A stretch of 64,000 nt of DNA. Source: Dactylosporangium fulvum (GTDB lineage Bacteria; Actinomycetota; Actinomycetes; Mycobacteriales; Micromonosporaceae). The stretch is from positions 2,070,501 to 2,134,500 of the forward strand of contig NZ_CP073720.1 in the NCBI RefSeq assembly GCF_025137375.1. Reading direction: 5' to 3'. The translations under genes and the position numbers were made by a program. The notes beneath the pieces are model-generated. The model was given only the letters and a program-made list of their open reading frames with translations, was not told the origin of the DNA and did not search any database. Below, piece after piece: positions 47,445 through 57,470 of this stretch (its first letter is position 1; the number at the start of each line of letters is the position of its first letter).

Positions 47445-48428
47445 ATGGTCGACGGCCCGCCACTGCGCGACATCGGCTGCTTCGCCCTGGTGGCACGCCA
47501 TCTGTCGTTTTCCCGGGCCGCCGCTGAGCTGGGCATGTCCCAGCCCGCGGTGAGCCAGGCCGTCGCCCGCCTGGAACGCACGCTGGGCCTTCGCCTGTTC
47601 CTCCGCACCAGCCGCGAGGTGGCGCTCACCGACGCCGGCCGCGGCCTCCTCCCGTATGCCGAGGCCGTCCTCGACCAGGCGGCCGCGTTCACCGCGGAGG
47701 CCGCCCGCCTGGCGGTGCCTGCCGCGCCGGGCATTCGCCTGGCTTATGCGCCGCTCGTCGGCGGCTTCGCCGCGCGGGTGGCCCGCCGCCTGGCCGCCCG
47801 CAAGCCGCCGGTCGACGTGGAGCTCCGCCCCGCGGGCTGGCAGGCCGCGACCCACGAGCTGACCCACGGGCTGTCCTCGGCGGCGCTGATGAGCATCCCG
47901 TTTCCACCCGGCCACGCCAGTGCCGCCCGCTTCCACGTGCCGGTCACGCATCTCGCCGTGGCGGCGGCCGACCGGCTGGCCACGGCGGCCCGCGTGTGGC
48001 TCGCCCAGGCCGGCCCGCTGCTGGTGCCCCGCGGCCTGCAGCCCTCGCCGGTGGCGGGCCGGCGTCCGGCCACGCGGCAGGCGGACGCCGTTCCGCGAAG
48101 CTCGGACGCCCTTCCGCGAAGCCCGGACGCCCTTCCGCGAAGCCCGGACGCCCTTCCGCGAAGTTCGGACGCGCTGGACGCCGGGGTGCGGCTCGCGCCG
48201 GAGGCGGTCGACGATCCGCTCGCCGCGATCGACCTGGTCGCGGCCGGCCGGGGCGCGCTGCCCGTGCCGCAGCTCGTGGTGGAGACCGTCCGCCGTCCCG
48301 ACGTCCGGTTCGTGCCGCTGGTCGACCCGGGGCTGCGGCTGACCTTCGGTCTGGTGTGGCGGCCGGACCGCCCGACCGAGGACCTGATGGCCCTCGTCCA
48401 GGCGGCCCAGGACGGCCTGCGCCGGTGA
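47445..48428 (+). CDS. LysR-family regulator, divergent from metE
   Basis: 327 aa. LysR HTH at about 8-65 ([34 protein letters not shown]), then a substrate-binding domain. Being divergent from metE, it is likely a MetR-type activator. Oddity: residues about 213-241 contain four copies of a seven-residue unit [D]A[V/L]PRS[S/P], encoded by a 21-bp tandem repeat (48084-48167), inserted in the effector-binding domain. The repeat does not break the frame. The C-terminal half is normal. Confidence 0.87.
   Translation: MVDGPPLRDIGCFALVARHLSFSRAAAELGMSQPAVSQAVARLERTLGLRLFLRTSREVALTDAGRGLLPYAEAVLDQAAAFTAEAARLAVPAAPGIRLAYAPLVGGFAARVARRLAARKPPVDVELRPAGWQAATHELTHGLSSAALMSIPFPPGHASAARFHVPVTHLAVAAADRLATAARVWLAQAGPLLVPRGLQPSPVAGRRPATRQADAVPRSSDALPRSPDALPRSPDALPRSSDALDAGVRLAPEAVDDPLAAIDLVAAGRGALPVPQLVVETVRRPDVRFVPLVDPGLRLTFGLVWRPDRPTEDLMALVQAAQDGLRR
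48084..48167 (+). repeat. In-frame 21-bp tandem repeat in the LysR gene
   Basis: Four adjoining units (48084, 48105, 48126, 48147), each of 21 bp, consensus GACGCCCTTCCGCGAAGCCC plus G. Units 2 and 3 are identical. They add about 28 residues and keep the frame. Such a repeat may vary in number between strains. Confidence 0.95.
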
Positions 48429-48542
48429 GCCCGGCGCGCACCGCTCGGCAGCCGCGCCGGCGTGCGTCCACGGAGCCGTCCGTCGATCCGGGCGTGGGCA
48501 ACGTGGTGCCGGTGTGTAACCGCCAGGTAAGGTTGGTGACCC

Positions 48543-49268
48543 GTGACTACCGTCGACCGCCCGCGCAAGCCCATCCGGACATATCACCCGCGCCGGGGGC
48601 GGCTCAGTGGTCGGCATTTCGACGCGCTGGACCGTCTGAGCGACCGGTTCGGCTTCGTGTCCGGTGAGCCGGTCGACGTGCTGGAGATCGGGTCCGGCAT
48701 GGGAGAGGCCACGCTGGCGATGGCCGCCGCCGACCCGGCCCGCCGTTACCTCGCCGTCGAGATCCACACCCCCGGCGTGGCCAACCTGCTGGCGCTCATC
48801 GAGCAGCACGGCCTGAACAACCTCCGCGTGGTCAGCGTCGACGCGCTCGAACTCCTCCGCCATGACATCCCTCTCGAAAGCCTCGACGCCGTGCACATCT
48901 TCTTCCCCGATCCCTGGCCGAAGGCCCGCCACCACAAGCGCCGCCTCATCCAGCCGGGCCATGTGGCACTCCTGCGCGACCGTCTTCGGATCGGCGGCGT
49001 GCTGCACTGCGCCACCGACGACGCCGGATACGCCGAGTCGATGCGCGAGACCCTCGACGCCGACCCGGGCCTCAGGAACCTCCACGACGGCTTCGCACCG
49101 CGCCCCGAGCACCGCCCGCTCACGAAGTTCGAGCAGCGTGCGCAGCGCGAGGGCCGTCCGTCCTTCGACCTGATGTACGTCCGCAGCGGTCCGCAGCGCA
49201 CCGGGGACGCCGCGGCCCAGGAGCAAGACGGCAACCGGGTCCGGATCGCGGCGGGGGAGCCGGCGTGA
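48543..49268 (+). CDS. trmB: tRNA (guanine-46-N7)-methyltransferase
   Basis: 241 aa from GTG 48543. Class I methyltransferase fold with the SAM motif VLEIGSGMGEATLAMA and the TrmB hallmark AVHIFFPDPWPKARHHKRRL. It methylates G46 in the variable loop of tRNAs. RTYHPRRGRLSGRH at the N-terminus is typical of actinobacteria. The helicase gene starts 4 bp before its stop. Confidence 0.96.
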   Translation: MTTVDRPRKPIRTYHPRRGRLSGRHFDALDRLSDRFGFVSGEPVDVLEIGSGMGEATLAMAAADPARRYLAVEIHTPGVANLLALIEQHGLNNLRVVSVDALELLRHDIPLESLDAVHIFFPDPWPKARHHKRRLIQPGHVALLRDRLRIGGVLHCATDDAGYAESMRETLDADPGLRNLHDGFAPRPEHRPLTKFEQRAQREGRPSFDLMYVRSGPQRTGDAAAQEQDGNRVRIAAGEPA

Positions 49269-51766
49269 CCGGCCTCGCGAGCCGTGTCCCGCGCGGCGGG
49301 GATCCGGACGCCGTCTTCGACGCCTTCGCCGAGTGGGCCAAGGAACAGGGCCTGAGCCTCTATCCCCACCAGGAAGAGTCGCTCATCGAGATCGTCTCGG
49401 GCGCGAACGTCATCCTCAACACGCCCACCGGCTCCGGCAAGAGCCTCGTCGCCACGGGTGCGCACTTCGCCGCGCTCGCGACCGACCGCACCACCTTCTA
49501 CACCGCCCCGATCAAGGCGCTCGTCTCCGAGAAGTTCTTCGCGCTCGTCGACATGTTCGGCGCGGAGCACGTCGGCATGCTCACCGGTGACGCCAGCGTC
49601 AACGCGGACGCCCCGATCATCTGCTGCACGGCCGAGATCCTCGCCAACATCGCGCTGCGCGACGGCGACCAGGCCGACGTCGGCATCGTCGTCATGGACG
49701 AGTTTCACTTCTATGCCGACCCCGACCGCGGCTGGGCGTGGCAGGTGCCGCTGATCGAGCTGCGGCAGGCGCAATTCGTGCTCATGTCGGCGACCCTGGG
49801 CGACGTCACCCGCTTCGAGGACGACCTGACCCGCCGCACCGGCCGGCCGACCGCCGTGGTGAAGAACGCCGAGCGCCCCGTGCCGCTCATGTTCACCTAT
49901 TCGCTGGACCCGCTGCACGAGACGATCGAGGAACTGCTGAGCACCAGGCAGGCGCCCGTCTACATCGTGCACTTCACGCAGGCCGCGGCACTCGAACGCG
50001 CCCAGGCGCTTATGAGCATCAACGTCTCGACGCGGGCCGAGAAGGACATGATCGCCGAGACGATCGGCAACTTCCGCTTCACCGCGGGCTTCGGCAAGAC
50101 GCTGTCGCGGCTCGTCCGCCACGGCATCGGCGTTCACCACGCCGGGATGCTGCCGAAGTATCGCCGGCTCGTGGAGACCCTCGCGCAGGCCGGGCTGCTC
50201 AAGGTGATCTGCGGGACCGACACCCTGGGCGTCGGCATCAACGTGCCGATCCGCACGGTCCTCTTCACGGCCCTGTCGAAGTTCGACGGGCAGAAGACCC
50301 GGCTGCTCCAGGCGCGGGAGTTCCACCAGATCGCCGGCCGGGCCGGTCGCGCCGGGTTCGACACGATCGGCACCGTCGTCGTGCAGGCGCCGGAGCACGT
50401 CATCGACAACGAGCGCGCACTGGCGAAGGCGGGCGACGACCCGAAGAAGCGGCGCAAGGTGGTGCGCAAGAAGCCGCCGGAGGGGTCGATCGGCTGGGGC
50501 CGTCCCACGTTCGAACGGCTGGTCGAGGCGGAGCCCGAGCCGCTGAAGTCGAGCTTCCAGGTGTCGCACGCGATGCTCCTCAACGTGATCAGCCGCCCGG
50601 GCGACGCGTTTCAGGCGATGCGCCACCTGCTCACCGAGAACCACGAGGACGCCCACGCCCAGCGCCGGCTGATCCGCCGGGCCATCGCCATCTACCGGGC
50701 ATTGCTCGCCGGCGGCGTCGTGGAGCAGCTCGACGAGCCGGACGAGGAGGGCCGCCGTGTGCGGCTCACCGTCGACCTGCAGATGGACTTCGCGCTCAAC
50801 CAGCCGCTGTCGCCCTTCGCGCTGGCCGCGATCGAGCTGCTCGACCGCGAGGCGCCGGCCTATGCCCTCGACGTGCTGTCGGTCATCGAGTCCACACTGG
50901 ACGATCCGCGGCAGGTGCTGTCGGCGCAGCAGTTCAAGGCGCGCGGCGAGGCCGTCGCGGCGATGAAGGCGGACGGCATCGAATACGAGGAGCGGCTCGA
51001 ACTGCTCGACTCGGTGACCCACCCGAAGCCGCTCGCGGACCTGCTCGACAACGCCTACCACCTCTACAAGCAGGGCCACCCGTGGGTCGCCGACTACCAG
51101 CTGTCGCCCAAGTCGGTGGTCCGCGACATGTACGAGCGGGCGATGACGTTCGTCGAATACGTCAGCTTCTACAGCCTCTCCCGCTCCGAGGGGCTCGTCC
51201 TGCGCTACCTCGCCGACGCGTTCAAGGCGCTGCGCCAGACGGTGCCCGAGGACGCGCGCACCGACGAACTCACCGACATCATCGAGTGGCTGGGTGAGCT
51301 GGTCCGTCAGGTCGACTCCAGCCTCATCGACGAGTGGGAGCGGCTGCGCAACCCCACCGACGAGAAGCCCGTCGTGGTCGACGACCGCCCGCCGGCGGTC
51401 ACCCGCAACCTGCGGGCCTTCCGCGTGCTGGTGCGCAACGCGCTCTTCCGCCGGGTGGAACTGGCGGCGCTGCGCCGCTACGACGAGCTCGGCGAGCTGG
51501 ACGGCGAGCACAGGTTCACCTCCGATGCCTGGCGGGACGCGATCGAGGACTACTTCGAGGAGTACGACAGTCTGGGTGTCGGCCCGGACGCTCGCGGCCC
51601 GGCGCTGCTGGTCATCGACCAGAAGTCGGACCGCTGGCAGGTCCGCCAGATCTTCGACGACCCGGCGGGCGACCGCGACTGGGCGATCGTCGCCGAGGTG
51701 GACCTGGCGGAGTCGGACGCGCTGGGCGCCGCCGCCGTGCGCGTCCTGTCGGTGGGCCCGGCCTGA
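49265..51766 (+). CDS. DEAD/DEAH-box helicase with DUF3516
   Basis: 833 aa. Superfamily 2 motifs: ILNTPTGSGKSLVATGA (Walker A, about 57), DEFHFYADPDRGWAWQ (DExH), VLMSATLGDVT (motif III), and the motif VI area QIAGRAGRAGFDT. The C-terminal half after about 440 is DUF3516, with KKPPEGSIGWGRPTFERLVEAE. An actinobacterial ATP-dependent RNA/DNA helicase of unclear role, probably RNA processing. It is coupled to trmB. Confidence 0.93.
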   Translation: MTGLASRVPRGGDPDAVFDAFAEWAKEQGLSLYPHQEESLIEIVSGANVILNTPTGSGKSLVATGAHFAALATDRTTFYTAPIKALVSEKFFALVDMFGAEHVGMLTGDASVNADAPIICCTAEILANIALRDGDQADVGIVVMDEFHFYADPDRGWAWQVPLIELRQAQFVLMSATLGDVTRFEDDLTRRTGRPTAVVKNAERPVPLMFTYSLDPLHETIEELLSTRQAPVYIVHFTQAAALERAQALMSINVSTRAEKDMIAETIGNFRFTAGFGKTLSRLVRHGIGVHHAGMLPKYRRLVETLAQAGLLKVICGTDTLGVGINVPIRTVLFTALSKFDGQKTRLLQAREFHQIAGRAGRAGFDTIGTVVVQAPEHVIDNERALAKAGDDPKKRRKVVRKKPPEGSIGWGRPTFERLVEAEPEPLKSSFQVSHAMLLNVISRPGDAFQAMRHLLTENHEDAHAQRRLIRRAIAIYRALLAGGVVEQLDEPDEEGRRVRLTVDLQMDFALNQPLSPFALAAIELLDREAPAYALDVLSVIESTLDDPRQVLSAQQFKARGEAVAAMKADGIEYEERLELLDSVTHPKPLADLLDNAYHLYKQGHPWVADYQLSPKSVVRDMYERAMTFVEYVSFYSLSRSEGLVLRYLADAFKALRQTVPEDARTDELTDIIEWLGELVRQVDSSLIDEWERLRNPTDEKPVVVDDRPPAVTRNLRAFRVLVRNALFRRVELAALRRYDELGELDGEHRFTSDAWRDAIEDYFEEYDSLGVGPDARGPALLVIDQKSDRWQVRQIFDDPAGDRDWAIVAEVDLAESDALGAAAVRVLSVGPA

Positions 51767-51796
51767 CCGGCTCCCGGCAGTGCTGCCGGTGGCGGG

Positions 51797-52840
51797 TCAG
51801 GCGGCGACGGTGCGCAGGGCGGCCAGGAACCGCTGCGGCTGGGTGAAGGCCGCGAAATGGCTGGCACCCTCGATCAGCACGAGGGACTTCTGCGGTGCCT
51901 CGACCTCGTCGAAGTACGACACCGCGGGATCCGTGAGGGTCACCACGTCCTGAGCGCCCTGGAACAGGTGGAACGGGATCTCGAATCTGGAGCCGAGCGC
52001 CCGCGCGTCGAAGCGCATGAACTGCTCGAACATCGCGTCGCGCACCTTGCCGAAGCCCTTCAGCCAGGCCATGACGTCGAGCAGCGAATAGTCCGGCTTG
52101 GTCAGCAGCAGCGGGAAGAGCAGCTTGAACACGCCGTTGGGCGTGGTGGGGTCGGTGCCCATGGTCCACTGCATCCGCCGGCCCCACGCCGTGACGTCCC
52201 AGTTGCGCGGGTCCTCGTCGAGCGCCTCCAGCGCCGCGACCCCCTTGTGGTTGCCCGCGGCACGCAGCCGTGCCAGGGTGTCGAGCCGCGCCTGCCGCTC
52301 GTTGGCGACCATGTCGACGTAGAAGTCGGTCCCCACGTATGCGCTGAACAGGTCCGGGCGTCGTTGCGCCATCGGTAGCCCGACGATGGTGCCCATCGAG
52401 CCCGCCATCAGGATCAGCTTGTCCTTCCGCAGGTGGCGGCGCAGGTATTCGGCGACCTCGATGCCGTCGTCCACCATCCGCTCGAAGGTCAGCTCCTCGG
52501 CCGGCGGCCAGCCGTTGTGGCGCAGAGTGCGCCCGGCACCGCGCCGGTCCCAGTGCACGACGGTGAAGTGCTTCTCCCACTCGCGCAGGACCGGGGTGAA
52601 CACGGAATAGGGCGAGCCGGGGCCGCCGTGGACGACGAGCAGCACCGGGTTGGCCCGGTCCTCGCCGCGGATCTGCAGCCACTGCTGCGTGCCGCCGATC
52701 GTGACGTAACGCCCCTCGACCACGGCGTCGGGGGTGTTGATGCGCGCATCGAGGGCGCGGCGGTGCTTGCGGGCGGCGCGGTAGGCCAGCGGTGCGACGA
52801 CGGCGGCAGCGGCGATGGCGACGGGCGCGACGACGAACAT
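51797..52840 (-). CDS. Alpha/beta hydrolase, proline iminopeptidase-like, membrane-anchored
   Basis: 347 aa. An N-terminal helix (about 1-20; PVAIAAAAVVAPLAYRAARK) anchors or exports it. The domain then shows the oxyanion HGGPGSP, DRRGAGRTLR and the nucleophile elbow GSMGT (Ser). The expected acid and histidine (SHFAAF near the end) are present. The HGGPG motif is typical of proline iminopeptidases and relatives. The substrate is unknown. Divergent from the TetR gene, probably its target. Confidence 0.92.
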   Translation of the reverse strand: MFVVAPVAIAAAAVVAPLAYRAARKHRRALDARINTPDAVVEGRYVTIGGTQQWLQIRGEDRANPVLLVVHGGPGSPYSVFTPVLREWEKHFTVVHWDRRGAGRTLRHNGWPPAEELTFERMVDDGIEVAEYLRRHLRKDKLILMAGSMGTIVGLPMAQRRPDLFSAYVGTDFYVDMVANERQARLDTLARLRAAGNHKGVAALEALDEDPRNWDVTAWGRRMQWTMGTDPTTPNGVFKLLFPLLLTKPDYSLLDVMAWLKGFGKVRDAMFEQFMRFDARALGSRFEIPFHLFQGAQDVVTLTDPAVSYFDEVEAPQKSLVLIEGASHFAAFTQPQRFLAALRTVAA

Positions 52841-52898
52841 GACGTCCTCCGAGGGGTCGGGGTGGATGGGAAAGACTGTACGGAGTTCTTAGACGTTT

Positions 52899-52928
52899 TT
52901 GCAAGACGTATGTGTGAGACGGTACGAT
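52899..52928 (+). promoter_or_regulatory. Candidate promoter for TetR gene (leaderless)
   Basis: TTGCAA (52899-52904), an 18-nt spacer and TACGAT (52923-52928) resemble -35 and -10 boxes; ATG 52936 follows 7 bases after, so the transcript is probably leaderless. AGACG occurs three times in the area at roughly 13-bp steps and may be an operator for the TetR protein. Confidence 0.4.
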
Positions 52929-52935
52929 CAGTGTC

Positions 52936-53541
52936 ATGGGCAACCGGGACAAGCTCCTCGAAGGCGCGCTGCAATGCCTCTACGAGAAGGGCTTCGCGCA
53001 CACCACCGCACGCGACATCGCCACGGCCGCGGGCGTGAGCCTGGCCGCGATCGGATACCACTTCGGCACCACCGAGGCGCTGCTCAACGCCGCGCTCATC
53101 CGGGCGATGGAGAACTGGGGGGAGGAGCTGGACCTGGCGCTCAACGACGAGCGCGACGCGGCACTCCCGCCGGCCGAGCGGTTCGTCGCCGTGTGGACGC
53201 GGGTGATCGACTCCGTCACCGCCAACCGGCCGCTGTGGACCACGCAGTTCGAGCTGGTCACGCAGATCGGTCATCACCCCGAGCGCGCGTTGCAGTGGAA
53301 CGAGGCGCAGGACGAGGCGCAGTTCGGTCTCGCGGAGCTGTTCCACGGCATCGACGCCGACGAGGAGCCCGAGCTGGCCCGCATCGTCGGAGGGCTGTAT
53401 CAGGCGCTGCTCACCGGAGTGGTGGTGCAGCACATCGTCTCCCCGGGGGTCGCGATGAGCGGGCGTGACCTGATCACCGCGCTGCGTGAGGTCGCCAGAC
53501 GCCTCGGCGGGGAGGGGTCGGATCTTCAGAAAAGCGTGTAA
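52936..53541 (+). CDS. TetR/AcrR family regulator
   Basis: 201 aa. N-terminal HTH with GALQCLYEKGFAHTTARDIATAAGVSLAAIGYHFG, typical of TetR. The C-terminal part (about 75-190) is the ligand-binding helical bundle, ending near RDLITALREVARRLG. It is divergent from the hydrolase gene (95 bp) and 29 bp before the catalase gene on the same strand, so both may be in its regulon. Confidence 0.93.
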   Translation: MGNRDKLLEGALQCLYEKGFAHTTARDIATAAGVSLAAIGYHFGTTEALLNAALIRAMENWGEELDLALNDERDAALPPAERFVAVWTRVIDSVTANRPLWTTQFELVTQIGHHPERALQWNEAQDEAQFGLAELFHGIDADEEPELARIVGGLYQALLTGVVVQHIVSPGVAMSGRDLITALREVARRLGGEGSDLQKSV

Positions 53542-53570
53542 AACAGGCCAAATGTGGTAGCCCGGAAGCC

Positions 53571-55622
53571 ATGACCACCAAAGACCGGCAGCTCTCCGTC
53601 AATCGCAGACCGTTCAACGAAGGTGTGCTGACCACCGATCAGGGGATCCCGGTCCAGGACACCGACAACTCGCTCCGGGCCGGTGCTCGAGGTCCCAGCC
53701 TGCTCGAGGACTTCCACCTGCGCGAGAAGATCATGCGCTTCGACCACGAGCGCATACCGGAGCGTGTCGTGCATGCACGGGGAACCGGCGCGCACGGTGT
53801 GTTCAAGGTCTACGAGCCGCTCGACGAATACACCACCGCCGACTTCCTGACCGACCCTGACGCCGAGACGCCGGTGTTCGTGCGCTTCTCGACCGTCCAG
53901 GGATCCCGCGGATCCAGCGACACGCCGCGGGACGTGCGCGGGTTCGCCACGAAGTTCTACACCCGGCAGGGCAACTTCGACCTCGTCGGCAACAACATGC
54001 CGGTGTTCTTCATCCAGGACGGCATCAAGTTCCCCGACCTGGTGCACGCGCTGAAGCCGGAGCCGCAGAACGAGATGCCGCAGGCCGCCTCCGCGCACGA
54101 CTCGTTCTGGGACTTCGTCACGCTGCAACCCGAGACGATGCACCACGTCATCTGGCTCATGTCCGACCGGGCCATCCCCCGCAGCTTCCGCATGATGCAG
54201 GGCTTCGGCGTGCACACGTTCCGGCTGGTCAACGGCCAGGGACGCAGCACGTTCGTGAAGTTTCACTGGACACCAGTGCTCGGCACCCACTCCCTGGTCT
54301 GGGACGAGGCACAGAAGATCGCCGGCAAGGATCCCGACTACAACCGCAGGGATCTCTGGGAGGCGATCAACAGCGGTCAGTTCCCGTCGTGGGAGCTCGG
54401 GCTGCAACTCATTCCCGAGAATCGGGCCTTCGAGTTCGAGGACATCGACATCCTCGACCCCACGAAGATCATCCCGGAGGAACTGGTGCCCGTGACGCCG
54501 GTCGGCCGGCTCACGTTGAACCGCAACCCGGACAACTTCTTCGCCGAGACGGAGCAGGTGGCGTTCTGCGTCGGCAACGTGGTGCCAGGGATCGACTTCA
54601 CCGACGACCCCCTGCTGCAGGCCCGGCTGTTCTCCTACCTCGACACACAGCTCAACCGGTTCGGCGGCGCCAACTTCTTCCAGCTGCCGATCAACCGCGC
54701 GATCGCCCCGATCCGCAATCACCAGCAAGACGGCTTCCAGCAGCACGAGGTGCCGGTCGGCCGGGCGAACTACTTCCCGAACTCGCTCGGCGGCGACCAG
54801 CCGACCCCAGCCGGCCCGGCCGGGTTCGTGCACTACCCCGAGCACGTCGACGGGCCGAAGGAGCGCAAGCGCAGCGAGACCTTCGCCGACCACTACAGCC
54901 AGGCGACCCTGTTCTGGAACAGCATGTCTTCCTGGGAGAAGGAGCACATCATCGCGGCCTACCGGTTCGAGCTCGGCAAGGTCGAGTCGATGCCGATCCG
55001 CGTGCGGCTCGTCGAGCATCTCAACCGCGTCGACCACGACCTGGCGATCGCCGTCGCGCTCGGCATCGGCGTCGAGGAGCCGGTGAAGTCCATCGACAAC
55101 CACGGCCGCAGCTCACCCGCGCTGTCCCAGGCCAACTCGCAGCGCGAGTCGGTGCTCAGCCGCAAGATCGCCGTCCTCGTCGGCGACGGCGTTGACGCCC
55201 GCATCGTGACCTCACTGCGCGACACGCTGACGGAGCGCGGTGCGATCGTCGAACTGCTGGCACCGGTCGACGGCACGATCACCACGTCCGACGGGCTGCC
55301 CATGGAGGTGACCCGCGCGATGCAGACGATGTCGTCGGTGCTGTACGACGCGATCGTCGTCCCCGACGGCGCGCCCGACCTCGCCATGGACGGCCTCGCG
55401 GTGAACTACGCCGCCGAGGCGTTCAAGCACGGCAAGGCGGTCGGCGCCTTCGGCACCGGCCTGGGGCTCCTCCAACGCGCCCAGATCCCGCTGACGACCG
55501 CCCCGGCGGATCCGGCCCTGATCGCGTACGACGAATGGACGCCCGACTTCGCCACGGAGTTCACGAAAGCGCTCGCCGCCCACCGCAACTTCGACCGCGA
55601 CATCGACGCCGTCCCGGCGTGA
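53571..55622 (+). CDS. katE: Large-subunit (clade 2) heme catalase
   Basis: 683 aa, with a C-terminal class I glutamine-amidotransferase-like domain (about 530-683) that small catalases lack. The heme pocket residues are visible: [15 protein letters not shown] (His at the distal side), [15 protein letters not shown] (Asn), and [12 protein letters not shown] with the proximal Tyr. It breaks down hydrogen peroxide. The 3' region is followed by about 490 bp without genes. Confidence 0.95.
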   Translation: MTTKDRQLSVNRRPFNEGVLTTDQGIPVQDTDNSLRAGARGPSLLEDFHLREKIMRFDHERIPERVVHARGTGAHGVFKVYEPLDEYTTADFLTDPDAETPVFVRFSTVQGSRGSSDTPRDVRGFATKFYTRQGNFDLVGNNMPVFFIQDGIKFPDLVHALKPEPQNEMPQAASAHDSFWDFVTLQPETMHHVIWLMSDRAIPRSFRMMQGFGVHTFRLVNGQGRSTFVKFHWTPVLGTHSLVWDEAQKIAGKDPDYNRRDLWEAINSGQFPSWELGLQLIPENRAFEFEDIDILDPTKIIPEELVPVTPVGRLTLNRNPDNFFAETEQVAFCVGNVVPGIDFTDDPLLQARLFSYLDTQLNRFGGANFFQLPINRAIAPIRNHQQDGFQQHEVPVGRANYFPNSLGGDQPTPAGPAGFVHYPEHVDGPKERKRSETFADHYSQATLFWNSMSSWEKEHIIAAYRFELGKVESMPIRVRLVEHLNRVDHDLAIAVALGIGVEEPVKSIDNHGRSSPALSQANSQRESVLSRKIAVLVGDGVDARIVTSLRDTLTERGAIVELLAPVDGTITTSDGLPMEVTRAMQTMSSVLYDAIVVPDGAPDLAMDGLAVNYAAEAFKHGKAVGAFGTGLGLLQRAQIPLTTAPADPALIAYDEWTPDFATEFTKALAAHRNFDRDIDAVPA

Positions 55623-55830
55623 GCCACCGACGTGCCACCCTGAGGAGCGGCGGTCCGAGGACCGGCAGCGTGACAACGAGGCGGCAGCGGCGGGGATCAG
55701 GACCTTGCGGTACGGCTGGAGCGACGTGGCCGCGCCCTGCGTCGTCGCCGTGCAGGTCATCCGCGCGCTCCGGTCCGGGGGCTGGCGCGGCCGCCCGCGC
55801 CGTTGCCGGCGTGTGGAGTGCGTGGTGCGG

Positions 55831-56062
55831 CCATGATCGTGGAGCATTTGGCACCCAGGGAGCCTGTTGCGTAATTCGCTGGGACAGCGTTGGCGGCCCA
55901 ACTACGCGCCGATCTTGGAGTTGTGGCGCCATGAACCTCCGAATTTGTCCGGGTTTGTCAAGGACCACAACTCCAAGATCGGCGCGGTTGTCGGGGTGGA
56001 CGCGCGAGGGATCCGAATTGCGCGACAGGCTCCAGGACGGCAAGAACGCTCCACGATCATGG
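55831..56062. repeat. Outer inverted repeat around palindromic copy 3
   Basis: CCATGATCGTGGAGC at 55831-55845 and its exact reverse complement at 56048-56062 enclose 202 bp. The inner palindrome (55905-55986) lies inside, so the whole could fold as a nested hairpin or be the ends of a small insertion. Confidence 0.8.
55905..55986. repeat. Dispersed palindromic element, copy 3 (inverted orientation)
   Basis: Perfect 22-bp arms at 55905-55926 and 55965-55986 with a 38-nt spacer. The spacer read on the minus strand starts TCCTTGACAAACCCGGACAA, matching copies 1 and 2 on the plus strand, so this copy is inverted. Confidence 0.95.
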
Positions 56063-56113
56063 TGAGGCGCACGGTGGGCCGGGTCGGGCGGGCGCCGGTG
56101 GAGGAGTTCGGCG

Positions 56114-56926
56114 TCAGGGCTGGTTCAGGTGGATGTAGCCGCGGCGGACCGCCTGCAGGGAGAGCTCCTGCGGGAACGGGGCCTTCGCGGCCACCCGCTC
56201 GGCGGGGGCGCCGTCCTGGTCGCCCTCGCGGATGAGCCAGGCCAGCGCAGCGAGCTGCTCGTGCTGGGCGCGGACGAACGACGCGTCGACGACCTTGCCG
56301 TGGCCGGGGACCACGCTGGTCGCCGGGGTGAGCCGCGACTGGAGGGCGGCTACGGTGTCGGGCCACTCGAGCGGGTAGGCGTCGTCGAACTGCGGCGGGC
56401 CGCTCTCCTCGATCAGGTCGCCCACCACGGCGACGTCGGCGTCCGGGACCAACGCCACGACGTCGCCGGCCGAGTGGCCGCGGCCGAAGTGGCGCAGCTC
56501 CACCGGGCGGCCGCCGAGGTCGACGACGGCCTCGGTGCGGATGGTGTGGTCGGGCGGGGTCAGGACGACGGCGGCCAGCTCGTCGGCCAGCTCGGGGTAC
56601 GAACGCTGCCACTGCGCGCACAGCGTGGGGCCGTGCTGCGGGCCGAGCAGCACCGCGGTCTCCTCGTGGCCCCAGATGGGCGCTCCCTCGCCGGCGAAGA
56701 CGAAGTTGCCGAACGTGTGGTCGAAGTGGTGGTGCGTGTTGAGCACGGCCAGCGGCAGGTCGGTGATCCGGCGGACCGCGGCGAGCAGGTCACTCGCCTG
56801 GGCGCCGGTGGAGAGGGTGTCGACGATCAGCGCCGACTCGCCGCCGACGATCAGCGTCGCGGTCACGTCGAGCACCTTGTGCCGCAGGACGTGGACCCCG
56901 GACGCGATCTCGTGCAACACCGTCAC
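56114..56926 (-). CDS. MBL-fold metallo-hydrolase
   Basis: 270 aa. Metallo-beta-lactamase fold with HHHFDH (His65-Asp69-His70) and a GRGHSAGDVV segment that supplies a further metal His. VVPGHGKVVD gives the C-terminal His. Two zinc ions are expected. The substrate is unknown; its overlap with the thioesterase gene (4 bp, GTGA) hints at acyl-thioester chemistry. GTG start at 56926. Confidence 0.9.
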   Translation of the reverse strand: MTVLHEIASGVHVLRHKVLDVTATLIVGGESALIVDTLSTGAQASDLLAAVRRITDLPLAVLNTHHHFDHTFGNFVFAGEGAPIWGHEETAVLLGPQHGPTLCAQWQRSYPELADELAAVVLTPPDHTIRTEAVVDLGGRPVELRHFGRGHSAGDVVALVPDADVAVVGDLIEESGPPQFDDAYPLEWPDTVAALQSRLTPATSVVPGHGKVVDASFVRAQHEQLAALAWLIREGDQDGAPAERVAAKAPFPQELSLQAVRRGYIHLNQP

Positions 56927-57342
56927 GAGCGGTCCTCCAGGGCCTTGTTCAGGAACCGCTGGCGTTCGACGATGACACGCTCGACGCGGCCCTCGGCGAC
57001 GACCTGGTGGCCGTCGCGGACCGAGATCTCGAAGACCAGCTTGCGGCCGTCGGCCTTGGCCAGCCTGGCCTCGGCGACCACCTTGGCGCCGATCGGGGTG
57101 GCGGCGCGGTGCTCGAGCTCGATGCGGGTGCCGACGGTGGTGAAACCGGGTGGGAGCCGGCTCGCCGTGGCGCCGACGGTCGCCGCCTCGGCCAGTGCCA
57201 GCACCCGCGGGGTGCCGAGGACCGGCACGTCACCCGAGCCGACCGCCTGCGCGGTGTCGGCGTCGGTGACCGTGAGCTCGGTGCGGGTGACAGCGCCCAC
57301 CCAGGGAGCCGCATCGACCGTGGGGCGCTCGTTCGGCTGCAT
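56923..57342 (-). CDS. Hot-dog thioesterase, fluoroacetyl-CoA thioesterase-like
   Basis: 139 aa. Hot-dog fold similar to the FlK group: VPVLGTPRVLALAEAATVGA (the helix with the Glu), GFTTVGTRIELEHRAATPIGAKV and EISVRDGHQVVAEGRVERVIV. Small thioesterases of this group hydrolyse short acyl-CoAs. ATG 57342. First gene of a two-gene operon with the MBL hydrolase. Confidence 0.9.
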   Translation of the reverse strand: MQPNERPTVDAAPWVGAVTRTELTVTDADTAQAVGSGDVPVLGTPRVLALAEAATVGATASRLPPGFTTVGTRIELEHRAATPIGAKVVAEARLAKADGRKLVFEISVRDGHQVVAEGRVERVIVERQRFLNKALEDRS

Positions 57343-57404
57343 ACGTCCAGCCTAACGACAGCCGATAACGCGTGGCCGAAAAATCTGACGCACGTCGATA
57401 ATTG

Positions 57405-57447
57405 GCCGCGCAGGAGGGAAGAGCGAGCCGCGCAGGAGGAAGAGTGA
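57405..57447 (+). repeat. Tandem duplication including ribosome-binding site before sirtuin gene
   Basis: GCCGCGCAGGAGGGAAGAGC (57405-57424) is followed by a near-copy at 57427-57447. Each copy carries a strong AGGAGG site, so the sirtuin gene has two candidate ribosome sites and three GTG/TTG starts (57402, 57444, 57471). Confidence 0.8.
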
Positions 57448-57470
57448 GCAGGCAAGAGGGGGCGGAACCG

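Larger units (their letters stand above)
55623..56113. other. Intergenic 490 bp: nested inverted repeats, no gene
   Basis: No credible gene. It holds an outer 15-bp inverted repeat (55831-55845 / 56048-56062) around copy 3 of the palindromic element (55905-55986). Short open frames across it do not have coding-like composition. The region separates the convergent catalase and MBL hydrolase genes. Confidence 0.7.
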
